From assembly GCA_964020085.1 (NCBI GenBank), contig CAXHUQ010000829.1, forward strand, positions 186,001 through 250,000: 64,000 bases of DNA, in the 5' to 3' direction. Of this stretch, positions 1 through 6,970 are shown one piece after another. A model generated the notes under the pieces. That model was not told the DNA's origin and did not search any database. It worked only from the letters and a program-made list of their open reading frames with translations. This stretch comes from Micromussa lordhowensis (lineage: Eukaryota > Cnidaria > Anthozoa > Scleractinia > Lobophylliidae). Position 1 is the stretch's first letter; every line of letters starts with the position of its first letter. The translations under genes were made by a program, and so were the position numbers.

Positions 1-2477
1 CATAAACAACCATTGAATTCGTAGACGGTGGGTCGTTGAGTGACGGGATCATGGGGATCGAACCCGTCCACCAGATACATGTCAAACACGCGCACTTCCC
101 CTCCGTTTCGTACAGTGCGGATGCGATCGCTTGGGGCAGGATGTTGGAGTCGTAGTTGGTGTTCTTGCCAGGCTAGCCATTTGAGGGCTTTGATGGATTG
201 GTTGGATCGGGAGCCGTGCCAGCCGCGAGGTGGTTCCGAAGCGATCTTGTTAGTGGGGACGAGTTTCTTGCGCCAGAATCGGTTGCAGGCGGAGGCAACG
301 GTGACGCATTTCTCCATGGGATCAAAGTCAGCTTTCTGTTTGAATTCTTCGCGGAATTTTCTGCATCCGGCTTTGAGGAGTTTGACGTCTGATTGGCAGT
401 ACGCTTCCATTTCGCGCCGTAGGACGAAATGGTAGTTGGCAGCGACTTTTTCAGCGTACCATCGTTCAAACTCAGTTTTTTTCTTGGCGGACATGCCGTC
501 GGGATCGTAATGGGAAGCGTCAGGCATGGGTCCTTCGTAGTCTTGGTTTTCCAAGGTGTTGAATTTATGCGGGAAGAATCCCTTGCACAGTTCCTCAATT
601 CCGAAGGTGGCAGGAAAGTTGGCGAGTGGGAACGGGAGAAAGCATAGGGAGTCCTTGAACGCCAAGCGGTCTGACTGGAAGGAAAGAATCTTGGTGCCCA
701 CGGTGATCTGGTTTTTGACTTCTCGGTGTTGGGTGTAACAATATTGTAGGAGGAACATGCCATCGTACCCTTTCAGGTTGTGGAAGATGGCAGTGACATT
801 TCTGTCATCACCATCTTGGTCCATGGCTATCTCTTCTAGCCAGTGAAAGAACTCCTCGGTGCAGTCGGGTCCGTAAAAGGACACTGTATCGTCTTCCTCG
901 TCGGTCTCGGCGCAGAGAAGAATGGGGGTTTGATTCCCCTCGGCATCCGTGATGGCTTCGTAGTCGCAGTAGACTTGGAGTGGAGGGTCTCGTGGTACCC
1001 ACACGCGCGTGTCAGGATCATTGGGGTCAGGTTCGAGCATGGGTCGGGTGCCCACTTCATCTCGCGACACGCGTTTCAATTTGGGATCGTCCTCACTTTC
1101 AGGTAGTCGTTGAATGTAGCATTGGTGCGTGGCCACGTGCACATTCTTTTCGCAGATGCGACATTCTCCCCATCCGCACTTGTGAGCCGGGGCACGACGG
1201 TTACCGCCACGACGTACTTTGTCGTCCAGTTCGTACACGTGACGACAGTCGGGGCATTTCTTGAGGGAGTCACAGATGGATTTGATGCGTGGACTCCGAC
1301 GCTGCAAGTGGTAGTTGTAGCACTGGTCTCCGAAAAATTTGCGGTGACATAGAGGGCAGACGGAGGTTGGGGTGGGGAACTGTCCAGGTTGTAGACGTCG
1401 TTTGGCATCGAGGAAATCGGGACAGGCCAAACGTTTGCAGGAGGTGCAGCGTTTGCCTTTGCAGGAATGATGACGAAAGTCTTCGTGATCGTATCCATGG
1501 TTGCAATCGTCGCAGAAATAGGATTTGCTGAGGAATCCAGCGAAAGAATTGCATCCGTCGTAATGCTCGTCTTCTTTGATGAGCCGTATGATCTTGCCCG
1601 AGGGCGTGGCGGGGTTTCCCACAAAAGTGATCATGTGCGGGGGGTTGATGGACAAGACTTTGATCTGATGGTTGGGCAAAGCGGCTTGAAATCGTGTGAG
1701 TTCAGGGGTTGCACAGGGTCCTTCGGGGACTCCAGCAAGCTGGTGAAGTTCCTTGGCTTTTCTTTCTTGGACGGGGCACCCTTGTTTGAGATTGTGGTAG
1801 TCTTGGTCTCGAGTATTTCCGTCAGCGTCCGCCAAGGCTTTCATGGTGACGATGGCACGCGCGCAACAGAGGTTGTCCTTGTTCTTGATGGTGATGCGGG
1901 ATTTTTTCGCGATACCGCGAACGGTCGCACAACTCGGCTTGTATCGTTTTCCGTGTCCACTGCCGGGCCCTGGGGTGTGTATGAAGGTGGTTTCCATGCT
2001 GAAGGTGTCGTCGGGGGCGAATTCTTCGTTGGAATTGAGTTTGGCTGCGAGGGTCTGGAGATAGGTATCCAGTCTTTCACTGCCTTGCACGAATTCACGT
2101 ACGGTGAAGGTAGTGGATTGGAAGGCGTGCGTGAAGGCACTGGATTGCATGGTGAAGTGGACCGTGGAATGAGGTGTCAGGGTGTTGTCATCGTCGATCT
2201 GTCGTTGGATGGACCTCCGTAACGCGTGGGTCAGTTCTTGTCCTATGTTGTCGTTGGGGGTACTGTCTCTCTGTTGTCGCAGCGTGGCTTCGTAGCGTTG
2301 TTTGTTTAGCGCATTTCGCCAATTACGTCGGGCTCCGACGGGTTGTAAGTCAAATTCAAGGAGGGGGTTGGCACCTGCTCCTCCACCGACCATGACAGGG
2401 TCAAGGGCTGGATCGAAGATCCAATCGTCATCGTCGTCCTCGGGGAACGCCTCGTCGTGAGTGCGACGAAGTGTGTT
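1..2477 (-). CDS. polB: Protein-primed family B DNA polymerase, 3' exon, cut by window start
   Basis: Replicates the element's linear DNA; Polinton and adenovirus relatives prime with a terminal protein. The minus frame is open without a stop from about 2547 to position 3. It shows two Cys/His clusters (about 1100-1560) typical of Polinton polymerases, then the 3'-5' exonuclease motifs: Exo I with D-Y-E at 957-965, Exo II HNLKGYDG near 765-785, Exo III YCQSDV near 395-412. It ends in YEFNGC at the window edge, so the polymerase palm motifs are outside. The only in-frame ATG is at 2391-2393, but a strong 3' splice site (pyrimidine tract, then CAG at 2478-2480) lies upstream. A donor at 3002/3003 in the 186-aa gene joins it in phase 0, giving a 42-residue 5' exon (3003-3128). 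I infer the spliced form. The ATG at 2393 is the alternative start. Confidence 0.88.
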
Positions 2478-3002
2478 CTGAGATGAAAAAAGAAAAGAGT
2501 CAAAATGTTTCAATGAATATGGTTTTTTTATTTGACAACAACCTTAAAATGTGATTGAAATTAAATATTATTGTTCGTCCTCCCCTCCCCGTTTGCGAAC
2601 AACGTTTTTTAGCACACGAGGCACTTGTTTGCGGGCGTCCCTGATGCTGTACCCCAGAAATTCGACGTAAGTTTCTTCATTGTCCAGGTATTCTGAGTAA
2701 TAGCCCTTGACGACCAGGTGCTGGTTTTTCAGACCCGCCTTTTGACTGTCTTCTTTTCCAGGACAATAATCCGCAGCACAGTGATGCAAGGAGCATTTAA
2801 TGTGTCCCAACCCCCATTCGTTTTTCAGTTTGTGGTAATCCATGATTTCTTCGAGCAAGAGTCTCCGGGGGTGACTTTTGCGCAAGTCAAGGATGGTTTG
2901 CCACGTTGAAAGTGAATAGATGTAATGTTCGATCTCTGGGGGCAACCAGTCCCAGTAACTCTGAGAAGAAACCTGATCGCACAATGGTGCCACGGTACTC
3001 AC
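2478..3002 (-). other. Predicted intron joining exon 3003-3128 to the polymerase exon
   Basis: On the minus strand the donor reads CAA then GTGAGTACC (exon ends at 3003). The acceptor is a run of T/C ending in CAG at 2478-2480. Exon 1 is exactly 126 nt (42 codons), and the first base of the downstream exon (2477) is a first codon position, so the polymerase frame is preserved. The intron contains the rest of the 186-aa gene and its AATAAA signal (minus, 2528-2533). Cleavage there or splicing would therefore give different products. Prediction from sequence only. Confidence 0.6.
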
Positions 3003-3128
3003 TTGTTCATGGTCATTCATGTGGTCATTTAACTCGCTATCTGTCAGCTCATCCCTGGGGTCGTTTAACTCTCCATCTGTCAGCTCATCCATGTGGTCGT
3101 TTAACTCTCCATCTGTCAGCTCAGCCAT
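2568..3128 (-). CDS. 186-aa protein with acidic N-terminal repeats and possible F-box-like segment
   Basis: The ATG at 3126-3128 follows the left copy of the bidirectional promoter; a minus AATAAA lies at 2528-2533. The first 40 residues are three near-identical 12-residue acidic repeats of the type ELTDGELNDHMD. After that, WDWLPPEIEHYIYSL resembles the start of an F-box (LPxEI...), followed by a basic helix-like stretch and one Cys/His patch (IKCSLHHCAADYC). F-box proteins recruit substrates to SCF ubiquitin ligases; here that is only a weak resemblance. The N-terminal 42 codons are also the predicted first exon of the polymerase, so this is the unspliced product of a shared-start locus. 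Function otherwise unknown. Confidence 0.7.
   Translation of the reverse strand: MAELTDGELNDHMDELTDGELNDPRDELTDSELNDHMNDHEQVSTVAPLCDQVSSQSYWDWLPPEIEHYIYSLSTWQTILDLRKSHPRRLLLEEIMDYHKLKNEWGLGHIKCSLHHCAADYCPGKEDSQKAGLKNQHLVVKGYYSEYLDNEETYVEFLGYSIRDARKQVPRVLKNVVRKRGGEDEQ
3021..3128. repeat. Three 36-bp tandem repeats inside coding sequence
   Basis: Units 3021-3056, 3057-3092 and 3093-3128 are in register with codons, and the last begins exactly at the ATG of the 186-aa gene. Each encodes an acidic 12-mer. Units 2 and 3 differ at only a few bases and unit 1 is slightly more diverged. The array ends 18 bp before the predicted donor used by the polymerase mRNA, so both products would carry it. Confidence 0.9.
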
Positions 3129-3176
3129 GTTTACTGCTCTGAGTGAAAATGCGACGATTCCGTCAGCGTGCGCGTT

Positions 3177-3333
3177 TTTATGCGATCGTCTGAATTGGAC
3201 CCCAGTCTCTCACGATTGGGGTCCAGTCCCTGGCGGACGCAGAAAGGGGGGATACCCCCCCATCCTCCTAGTCGTCGATTTTACCACGTGACGATTCCTT
3301 GCGTTCTGATTGGTTGTTTGAATTCTATAAAGG
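3177..3333. promoter_or_regulatory. Bidirectional promoter, left arm of an inverted duplication
   Basis: This lies between the divergent 186-aa/polymerase gene (minus) and the RING gene (plus). Seen in order: a TATA-like CATAAAAA facing minus (about 3175-3182), an 8-bp-stem hairpin GGACCCCA/TGGGGTCC with a 12-nt loop (3197-3224), a G-run/C-run palindrome (3245-3261), an E-box CACGTG (3285-3290), CTGATTGGTT (inverted CCAAT box, 3306-3315) and TATAAAGG facing plus (3326-3333). The whole segment recurs in reverse complement at 13499-13661 with only scattered differences. CCAAT and E-box sites are usually bound by NF-Y and USF-type factors; that binding is inferred. Confidence 0.85.
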
Positions 3334-3364
3334 CCGCGCCTCTGCGATCTTCAATCGAGGTGCG

Positions 3365-4096
3365 ATGGCAGAGTTGAGACGTAGTAGACGACTTCGCGGT
3401 CTGGCCCCTGAGGAATCTCCGCTCGAGCAGGTCTGCTTCATTTGTCAACGAGGTATTGACATCAACACGGTGTCGAGATGTCAATGCACTCCGTGTTGCG
3501 GTGTGTTCATGCACAAATCTTGTTACCGGGAGATGGTACAGACGTTGCCCGCTTGCGGTCATTGTCGCCACGAGAATGAGGAGTACCAGCGGGAAGTGGT
3601 TTTGGAGACGGATGAAGAGCTTGAATCGGATGATGACCCGTTTGAGATAGGTACGCTTCACCACGATGTGATGGGTAGTGTTATGCGAGAACTGCGCCGA
3701 TACAGAAATGAACAGAGGTTCGCTCGCACTCACTATTACGGGTCCGTGTTTTGGCTGGAGTTACCGTACGTAGTGGATGCGGGTGTCTGGCTGGACTATT
3801 ACCATAAGCTGGAGGCATTCATGAGACTCTTCCCTCGCTATCATTTGTATGTGCATGGACGTGTGAGCTTACCCGTGGAGTCCACGCTTGTCATGAGACG
3901 CGCCATGTATAAAATGTTCGTGTTCAATACACCCTATGCTGTGTTCCACGCGACGCGTGGGTTCGAATTTAGACTGTTGTTTGTCCGAGACGATGTGTCT
4001 AACACGGTGCGAGTCGATCACCTTAGTTTGTTGCCTCACTCAGGAGGTCCGTCACTGTATCGGGATGACTTCTTAATTTTTGATTTTTCTCTGTAG
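3365..4096 (+). CDS. RING-CH zinc finger protein, isoform 1 (243 aa)
   Basis: Probable E3 ubiquitin ligase. Residues 24-67 give the RING-CH order C24-x2-C27-x11-C39-x-C41-x8-H50-x2-C53-x10-C64-x2-C67. This follows a basic RRSRRLRG start and precedes an acidic stretch. The remaining part (about residues 96-243) is an unrecognised domain containing VWLDYYHKLEAF, YVHGRV and MYKMFVFNTP. No membrane segments are visible, unlike viral MARCH-type RING-CH proteins. The frame is open from 3299, but the TATA box at 3326 makes the ATG at 3365 the credible start. The TAG stop at 4094-4096 is itself the end of a strong 3' splice site. A donor at 3650/3651 can replace the C-terminal domain by the related one encoded at 4097-4545. 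Confidence 0.82.
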   Translation: MAELRRSRRLRGLAPEESPLEQVCFICQRGIDINTVSRCQCTPCCGVFMHKSCYREMVQTLPACGHCRHENEEYQREVVLETDEELESDDDPFEIGTLHHDVMGSVMRELRRYRNEQRFARTHYYGSVFWLELPYVVDAGVWLDYYHKLEAFMRLFPRYHLYVHGRVSLPVESTLVMRRAMYKMFVFNTPYAVFHATRGFEFRLLFVRDDVSNTVRVDHLSLLPHSGGPSLYRDDFLIFDFSL

Positions 4097-4545
4097 AGTC
4101 CGAGATTCAACGGAGACACAGGAATTATCAGTTAGTGCATGATGTCATTCTTGGATTCAGAGATGAGTCACGCCCCTTCCAAACGCACAATTCTTTGACA
4201 CCTCGCACCTGGTCCATCCTACCCGCACACCTTTCGGTGATAGTGTGGCTGCAGTACTATCAGGAAGTGGAGTGTTTTGTGCGCGACCATGGCATTCGGA
4301 GAGTGTACATTCACGGCACGGTGATTGTACCTTTTCGTACTACGTTGAGTGTCGAGTTGCGAGAGGCCGTGTATAGCATGTTTTTTTTCAATACGCCTAG
4401 GTCGCTTTGGGCATCCCTTAGGTTCAGGTTGTTTTTCATGGCCTCGACCTCGGTCGGGGATGGGATGAGCATTGAGAGACTTGGACTGACTTGTATACCT
4501 TCGGCTTCCGTGTATCCCGGTAGCACTAACTTTTTTGAATTATGA
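4097..4545 (+). CDS. Alternative 3' exon of the RING gene: paralogous C-terminal domain
   Basis: The open frame here has no ATG near its start, only GTG. Its content (VWLQYYQEVECF, VYIHGTV, VYSMFFFNTP, FRLFF) is clearly homologous to the C-terminal domain of the preceding gene, in the same order. A pyrimidine-rich acceptor ends at 4096. Joining exon 3365-3650 (286 nt, phase 1) to 4097 restores this frame exactly and gives a 244-aa RING protein, against 243 aa for the unspliced form. I read this as a duplicated domain chosen by splicing. The shared poly(A) signal AATAAA is at 4595-4600. Without splicing this exon would lack a start codon. Confidence 0.75.
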
Positions 4546-4578
4546 CGAGTCATGTATAACAACAACAATCTGTAACAC

Positions 4579-4600
4579 TTTATTGTTTTTTGCAAATAAA
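4579..4600. terminator. Convergent overlapping poly(A) signals
   Basis: A minus-strand AATAAA (4579-4584) serves the phospholipase gene, whose stop is at 4608. A plus-strand AATAAA (4595-4600) serves the RING locus, which ends at 4545. The signals cross, so the 3' ends of the convergent transcripts would overlap by a few tens of bases. Confidence 0.85.
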
Positions 4601-4607
4601 AAAAGTT

Positions 4608-4955
4608 TTACAATTTGAATCGTTTCTTGGTCTGCATGATCTTCTTGACAATGCGTTCTGTCATGGTTTTTCGGGGTAACTTGTCAATGGCCTTGATCAT
4701 TTTTGTGTCCGCTTTCCACTTGTCTTGTAAATTCTTGGCCTTGGAGTAATCGATGTCGTGTTGTTTGGCGATTCGATCCAATCGGTTGATCCCGGGATCT
4801 CCTCGTGCCAGACGTTTCTTCAATTTCGTACCGGGTCCCATGTATTGATAACCGGGCCAATGGAACTCGATCCCCGTCTTTCCCAACCATTTTTGAAGAT
4901 CGATACCACTCCTCTTCCTCTTTTTAATCGCTTTCTTCTTCGTCGTCCGTGGCAT
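4608..4955 (-). CDS. Parvovirus-type phospholipase A2 protein (115 aa)
   Basis: A small basic protein. Residues 1-16 are a lysine/arginine-rich nuclear-localisation-like tail (KKKAIKKRKR). Then comes the calcium-loop motif YMGPGTKL (about 38-45) and the catalytic segment D..AKQHDIDY (about 61-71), with the His-Asp dyad expected of secreted-type and parvovirus VP1 PLA2 domains. In parvoviruses this activity helps virions leave endosomes, and adintoviruses carry similar genes. This protein probably acts inside incoming particles. It is the last gene of the minus-strand block. ATG at 4953-4955, poly(A) signal at 4579-4584. An alternative spliced C-terminus of the upstream gene would overlap its start in another frame. 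Confidence 0.85.
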   Translation of the reverse strand: MPRTTKKKAIKKRKRSGIDLQKWLGKTGIEFHWPGYQYMGPGTKLKKRLARGDPGINRLDRIAKQHDIDYSKAKNLQDKWKADTKMIKAIDKLPRKTMTERIVKKIMQTKKRFKL

Positions 4956-5003
4956 ACCGAAGTGGACCTCTCAGACTTCCTTGGGGATCCCAGTCTTCCC
5001 AAC

Positions 5004-5077
5004 CTGAGGAGGGTTTTCATGTGAATTATGAGTCAGTTTTTGACAACAACGAATTGTTCCTAACTTTTATTCCTAAC
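5004..5077 (-). other. Predicted 74-nt intron containing a poly(A) signal
   Basis: On the minus strand the donor reads CTCAG then GTTAGG (exon ends 5078) and the acceptor CCTCCTCAG then GTTGGG (exon resumes 5003), with a CTGAC branch-like site about 35 nt before it. The exon-end sequence AACCCTCCTCAGGTT occurs identically at both boundaries (5002-5016 and 5076-5090). The intron holds the upstream gene's TAG stop and an AATAAA (5066-5071). Splicing would extend the 212-aa protein by about 25 residues ending in an acidic tail, with a stop at 4924-4926 inside the phospholipase gene. The donor is weaker than consensus. Confidence 0.45.
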
Positions 5078-5711
5078 CTGAGGAGGGTTGTAGCTTTTCC
5101 ACTTCTGTCTTTCGTTTCGGTCGTTTCCCTTTTGTCAAGGATTTCAAGGCACCGTCCAAGGCTCCCTCCAAGCTTTGTCTGAACACTCCCTTGGACTTGC
5201 GAGAGGGTTTTGGTGCTTGGGTCGTGGTGGGTGCTTTACTTATGGGTTTTTTGGGTCTTGGAATTTTTGAAGTGGAAGGTTTTTTGGGTCTTGGAATCTT
5301 TGAGGTGGAAGGTATCTCTTTTTTGATGCCTGACGTGGAAGGTGTAGCAGGTTCCTGTTTGATTCTGACTGGACTAGCGGGTTCCTTCTTGACTCCTTTG
5401 ATGATTTGTCTCAGCATGCTTTCTATGGGTCCGTCAGCCATTCCCTCGGGTTCTTCGGTGTTTTGGTACACGGTGGGACCCGCCGACCCCGTGCGCACGC
5501 GTTTCACCAACCGAGCTTGTTCCAGGGCCATGGGTTTGGTCATCTTGACCGCCAAACTGTCCGGAATTCTCTTGTCTTTCAAAATGAGATGTTGTTCTGC
5601 AGCCAGACGTCCCGCTTTGTTCAACAAGGCACTCTCCGTGATCTGTCCTTTGTAATAGTTTTGTAATTGTTTGAACTCTTGCACGGGGACCATCATCACT
5701 TCGTCCGTCAT
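5073..5711 (-). CDS. Lys/Pro-rich core-like protein with SUMO motifs (212 aa)
   Basis: The start is taken at the ATG at 5709-5711, which overlaps the upstream stop as ATGA; the frame stays open further upstream but only inside the neighbouring gene. Residues 1-75 form a helical conserved-looking region (QLQNYYKGQITESALLNKAG...). The remainder is low-complexity Pro/Lys/Ser with three sumoylation consensus sites (VKKE, IKQE, IKKE) and a tandem 11-residue repeat PSTSKIPRPKK. A basic C-terminus follows. Nuclear and DNA-associated or virion-core location is inferred from composition and position. I recall similar N-terminal sequences beside Polinton genes but cannot name a function. Confidence 0.75.
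   Translation of the reverse strand: MTDEVMMVPVQEFKQLQNYYKGQITESALLNKAGRLAAEQHLILKDKRIPDSLAVKMTKPMALEQARLVKRVRTGSAGPTVYQNTEEPEGMADGPIESMLRQIIKGVKKEPASPVRIKQEPATPSTSGIKKEIPSTSKIPRPKKPSTSKIPRPKKPISKAPTTTQAPKPSRKSKGVFRQSLEGALDGALKSLTKGKRPKRKTEVEKLQPSSG
5245..5310. repeat. 33-bp tandem repeat, two copies, in frame
   Basis: Units 5245-5277 and 5278-5310 differ at two bases and encode the duplicated PSTSKIPRPKK segment of the 212-aa protein. Its length is a multiple of three, so copy number can change without breaking the frame. Confidence 0.9.
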
Positions 5712-6127
5712 AGTCGTTTTTCGGGGAAATCCGTCAGTTGACTCAGGGCCGTCTCGTAACAGTCTTGCCAGTACCTCACTTCTTCTTGTTTCTTTTCCAA
5801 TCTGAGTTGGAGCCCTTGGATGGTTATCTTCCCCTCGGAACACTTGGCACACAACGCGATGCACCCACCAGGTTCGGTGGTGTCTTGCTTCGTTTGACAC
5901 GTTTCACAAAAGTCCCCAAACTTTAAAGCGATGTGCTCTTGGTACAAGTCGTGATATTTGCGGCTCCATTGCGCCACGGTGTCTTTGAGTCTGTCTTCGC
6001 GTGCGTTGGCGGCCTGCAACAACTGCACTAGGTTCGACACGGTGTCGTCTTTGGGTAGTGACGTCCTTTTTTCGGGTACGACATCTTCCCCCAGCAGCGG
6101 ATACCCTTGCTCGTCCCGTCCTTTCAT
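5708..6127 (-). CDS. Coiled-coil protein with Cys clusters (139 aa)
   Basis: I place the start at the ATG at 6125-6127, which shares ATGA with the stop of the gene before it. An in-frame ATG at 6137-6139 would add four residues. The stop TGA (5708-5710) again forms ATGA with the next start. The sequence has heptad-like stretches on either side of a Cys patch, FCETC and then CIALCAKC, which could bind zinc. The C-terminal helix is rich in E, Q and aromatic residues. Family not recognised. Position between two core-like genes suggests a virion or assembly role. Confidence 0.72.
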   Translation of the reverse strand: MKGRDEQGYPLLGEDVVPEKRTSLPKDDTVSNLVQLLQAANAREDRLKDTVAQWSRKYHDLYQEHIALKFGDFCETCQTKQDTTEPGGCIALCAKCSEGKITIQGLQLRLEKKQEEVRYWQDCYETALSQLTDFPEKRL

Positions 6128-6444
6128 CGTACACAACATGCTCGAAAACAGCCTTCTAAACCACTCCAGAATCCTCTGCCTTTTTGCTTGAGGAGCTGCT
6201 CTCTTCGTCGCTTGACGGAATTTCTGCGTCTACCCACTTCGCGCAGCACCTGTTTATGCCGTTTCAATTTCCCGTACGTCGCGGCATCGACGGGGATTCG
6301 TTGTTTCAGCAGATTGAGAACCATCTCGCTGACAGCGTTGATCTGATCGGCGTTGGCGTGTGTCAGCAGGTCTTGACGCTTGTATCGATTGGCTTTTTTC
6401 AGGATGCTCTCCAAAAAGGGGCGTTGTCTTCGCAACCGCTTCAT
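6124..6444 (-). CDS. Small basic conserved Polinton-type protein (106 aa)
   Basis: Very basic. The central part ANADQINAVSEMVLNLLKQ, followed by IPVDAATYGKLKRHKQVLRE and RRNSVKRRREQLLKQKGRGF, matches a short protein I recall as widespread in Polinton-like elements, where it is usually unnamed or suggested to be a core protein. ATG at 6442-6444; the stop TGA at 6124-6126 overlaps the next ATG. A TATA-like ATATAAG (about 6480-6486) and a 3' splice site at 6489 lie just upstream, so it may begin its own transcript or be reached by splicing. The C-terminus ends ACCVR. Confidence 0.78.
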   Translation of the reverse strand: MKRLRRQRPFLESILKKANRYKRQDLLTHANADQINAVSEMVLNLLKQRIPVDAATYGKLKRHKQVLREVGRRRNSVKRRREQLLKQKGRGFWSGLEGCFRACCVR

Positions 6445-6488
6445 CGTCGCTTTCTGTGTCGTGCAAGGGTGGACCGCGTCTTATATGT

Positions 6489-6565
6489 CTGAGAAAAAAG
6501 AGGGGAAGACGGCGTGAAACATTTTTGCCTCAGGGTTCAGAGTCTCGGAGACCAAAAACACTCAC
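6489..6565 (-). other. Predicted 77-nt intron between core-like genes
   Basis: The minus strand reads GTGAG then GTGAGTG (a near-perfect donor, exon ends 6566), and ends CTCTTTTTTCTCAG (acceptor, exon resumes 6488). It lies wholly between the stop of the 41-aa gene (6567) and the ATG of the 106-aa gene (6444). Splicing would shorten the intercistronic gap from 122 to 45 nt without changing either protein. Confidence 0.7.
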
Positions 6566-6566
6566 C

Positions 6567-6692
6567 TCACATGACGCAGCAGCCCGGATTTCTTGACCCG
6601 TACCCTTTGTCGAGCACCCAACGGTTGTAGCTTTTGGTACCTCCCCGTCGTTTGTATTGCTGATACTGTTGTTTGTAGTAGATGGGATTCAT
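6567..6692 (-). CDS. 41-aa mini-protein ending in a CaaX-like box
   Basis: Starts at the ATG at 6690-6692, which shares ATGA with the stop of the 93-aa gene, and stops at 6567-6569. It is rich in Tyr, Gln, Lys and Arg (YYKQQYQQYKRR) and ends CCVM. A Cys four residues from the end followed by two residues and Met is the consensus for farnesylation, which would tether it to membranes. The overlap and tight fit make it a likely real gene despite its size, but no family is recognised. Confidence 0.6.
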   Translation of the reverse strand: MNPIYYKQQYQQYKRRGGTKSYNRWVLDKGYGSRNPGCCVM

Positions 6693-6970
6693 GCTCCAAA
6701 AATGTCCTTTCTGACTTTCTTCGCGACTTGACGATTGAGCACTTGCTTCGCTTTACGTTTGACGGCGTGATTGGCTCCTCTCTTGATCCCAGCGAGTCCA
6801 CCTTTCCAATTGACCTTTGCACCTCGACCCAACCCTTTTATTCCTTCCATGGCCGTTTCTGACAGAACGTCACGAAGGACCGCGGGTCCACTTTTCTTGA
6901 TCTCTTTCCACAGTCCGCTCCCGGCCTGAGTCGCGTCGCTATGAAATCTCACCAAACCATTGCCTATCAT
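6689..6970 (-). CDS. Small basic Gly/Lys-rich protein (93 aa)
   Basis: Starts at the ATG at 6968-6970 inside the stop of the 345-aa gene (ATGA) and ends at the TGA 6689-6691, again ATGA with the next gene. An amphipathic, glycine-rich middle is followed by a basic tail ending KKVRKDIFGA. The KDIF-type ending and size resemble a small protein common in Polinton-like elements. Adenovirus has small basic core and membrane-active proteins (mu, pVI) in comparable positions, but I see no clear homology to them. Likely a virion component. Confidence 0.72.
   Translation of the reverse strand: MIGNGLVRFHSDATQAGSGLWKEIKKSGPAVLRDVLSETAMEGIKGLGRGAKVNWKGGLAGIKRGANHAVKRKAKQVLNRQVAKKVRKDIFGA

Noticed and set aside
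40..2395. Many plus-strand and off-frame minus-strand frames across the polymerase gene
   Set aside because: They are shadows of the long polymerase frame, which alone shows conserved motifs.
4135..4545. Independent gene starting at the GTG at 4135
   Set aside because: GTG is not a normal start in this setting, and the frame continues upstream to a splice acceptor in phase with the RING exon.
5712..5900. N-terminal extension of the 212-aa protein to 5900
   Set aside because: The added part overlaps the 139-aa gene in another frame, has no family character, and the ATG at 5711 fits the ATGA pattern.
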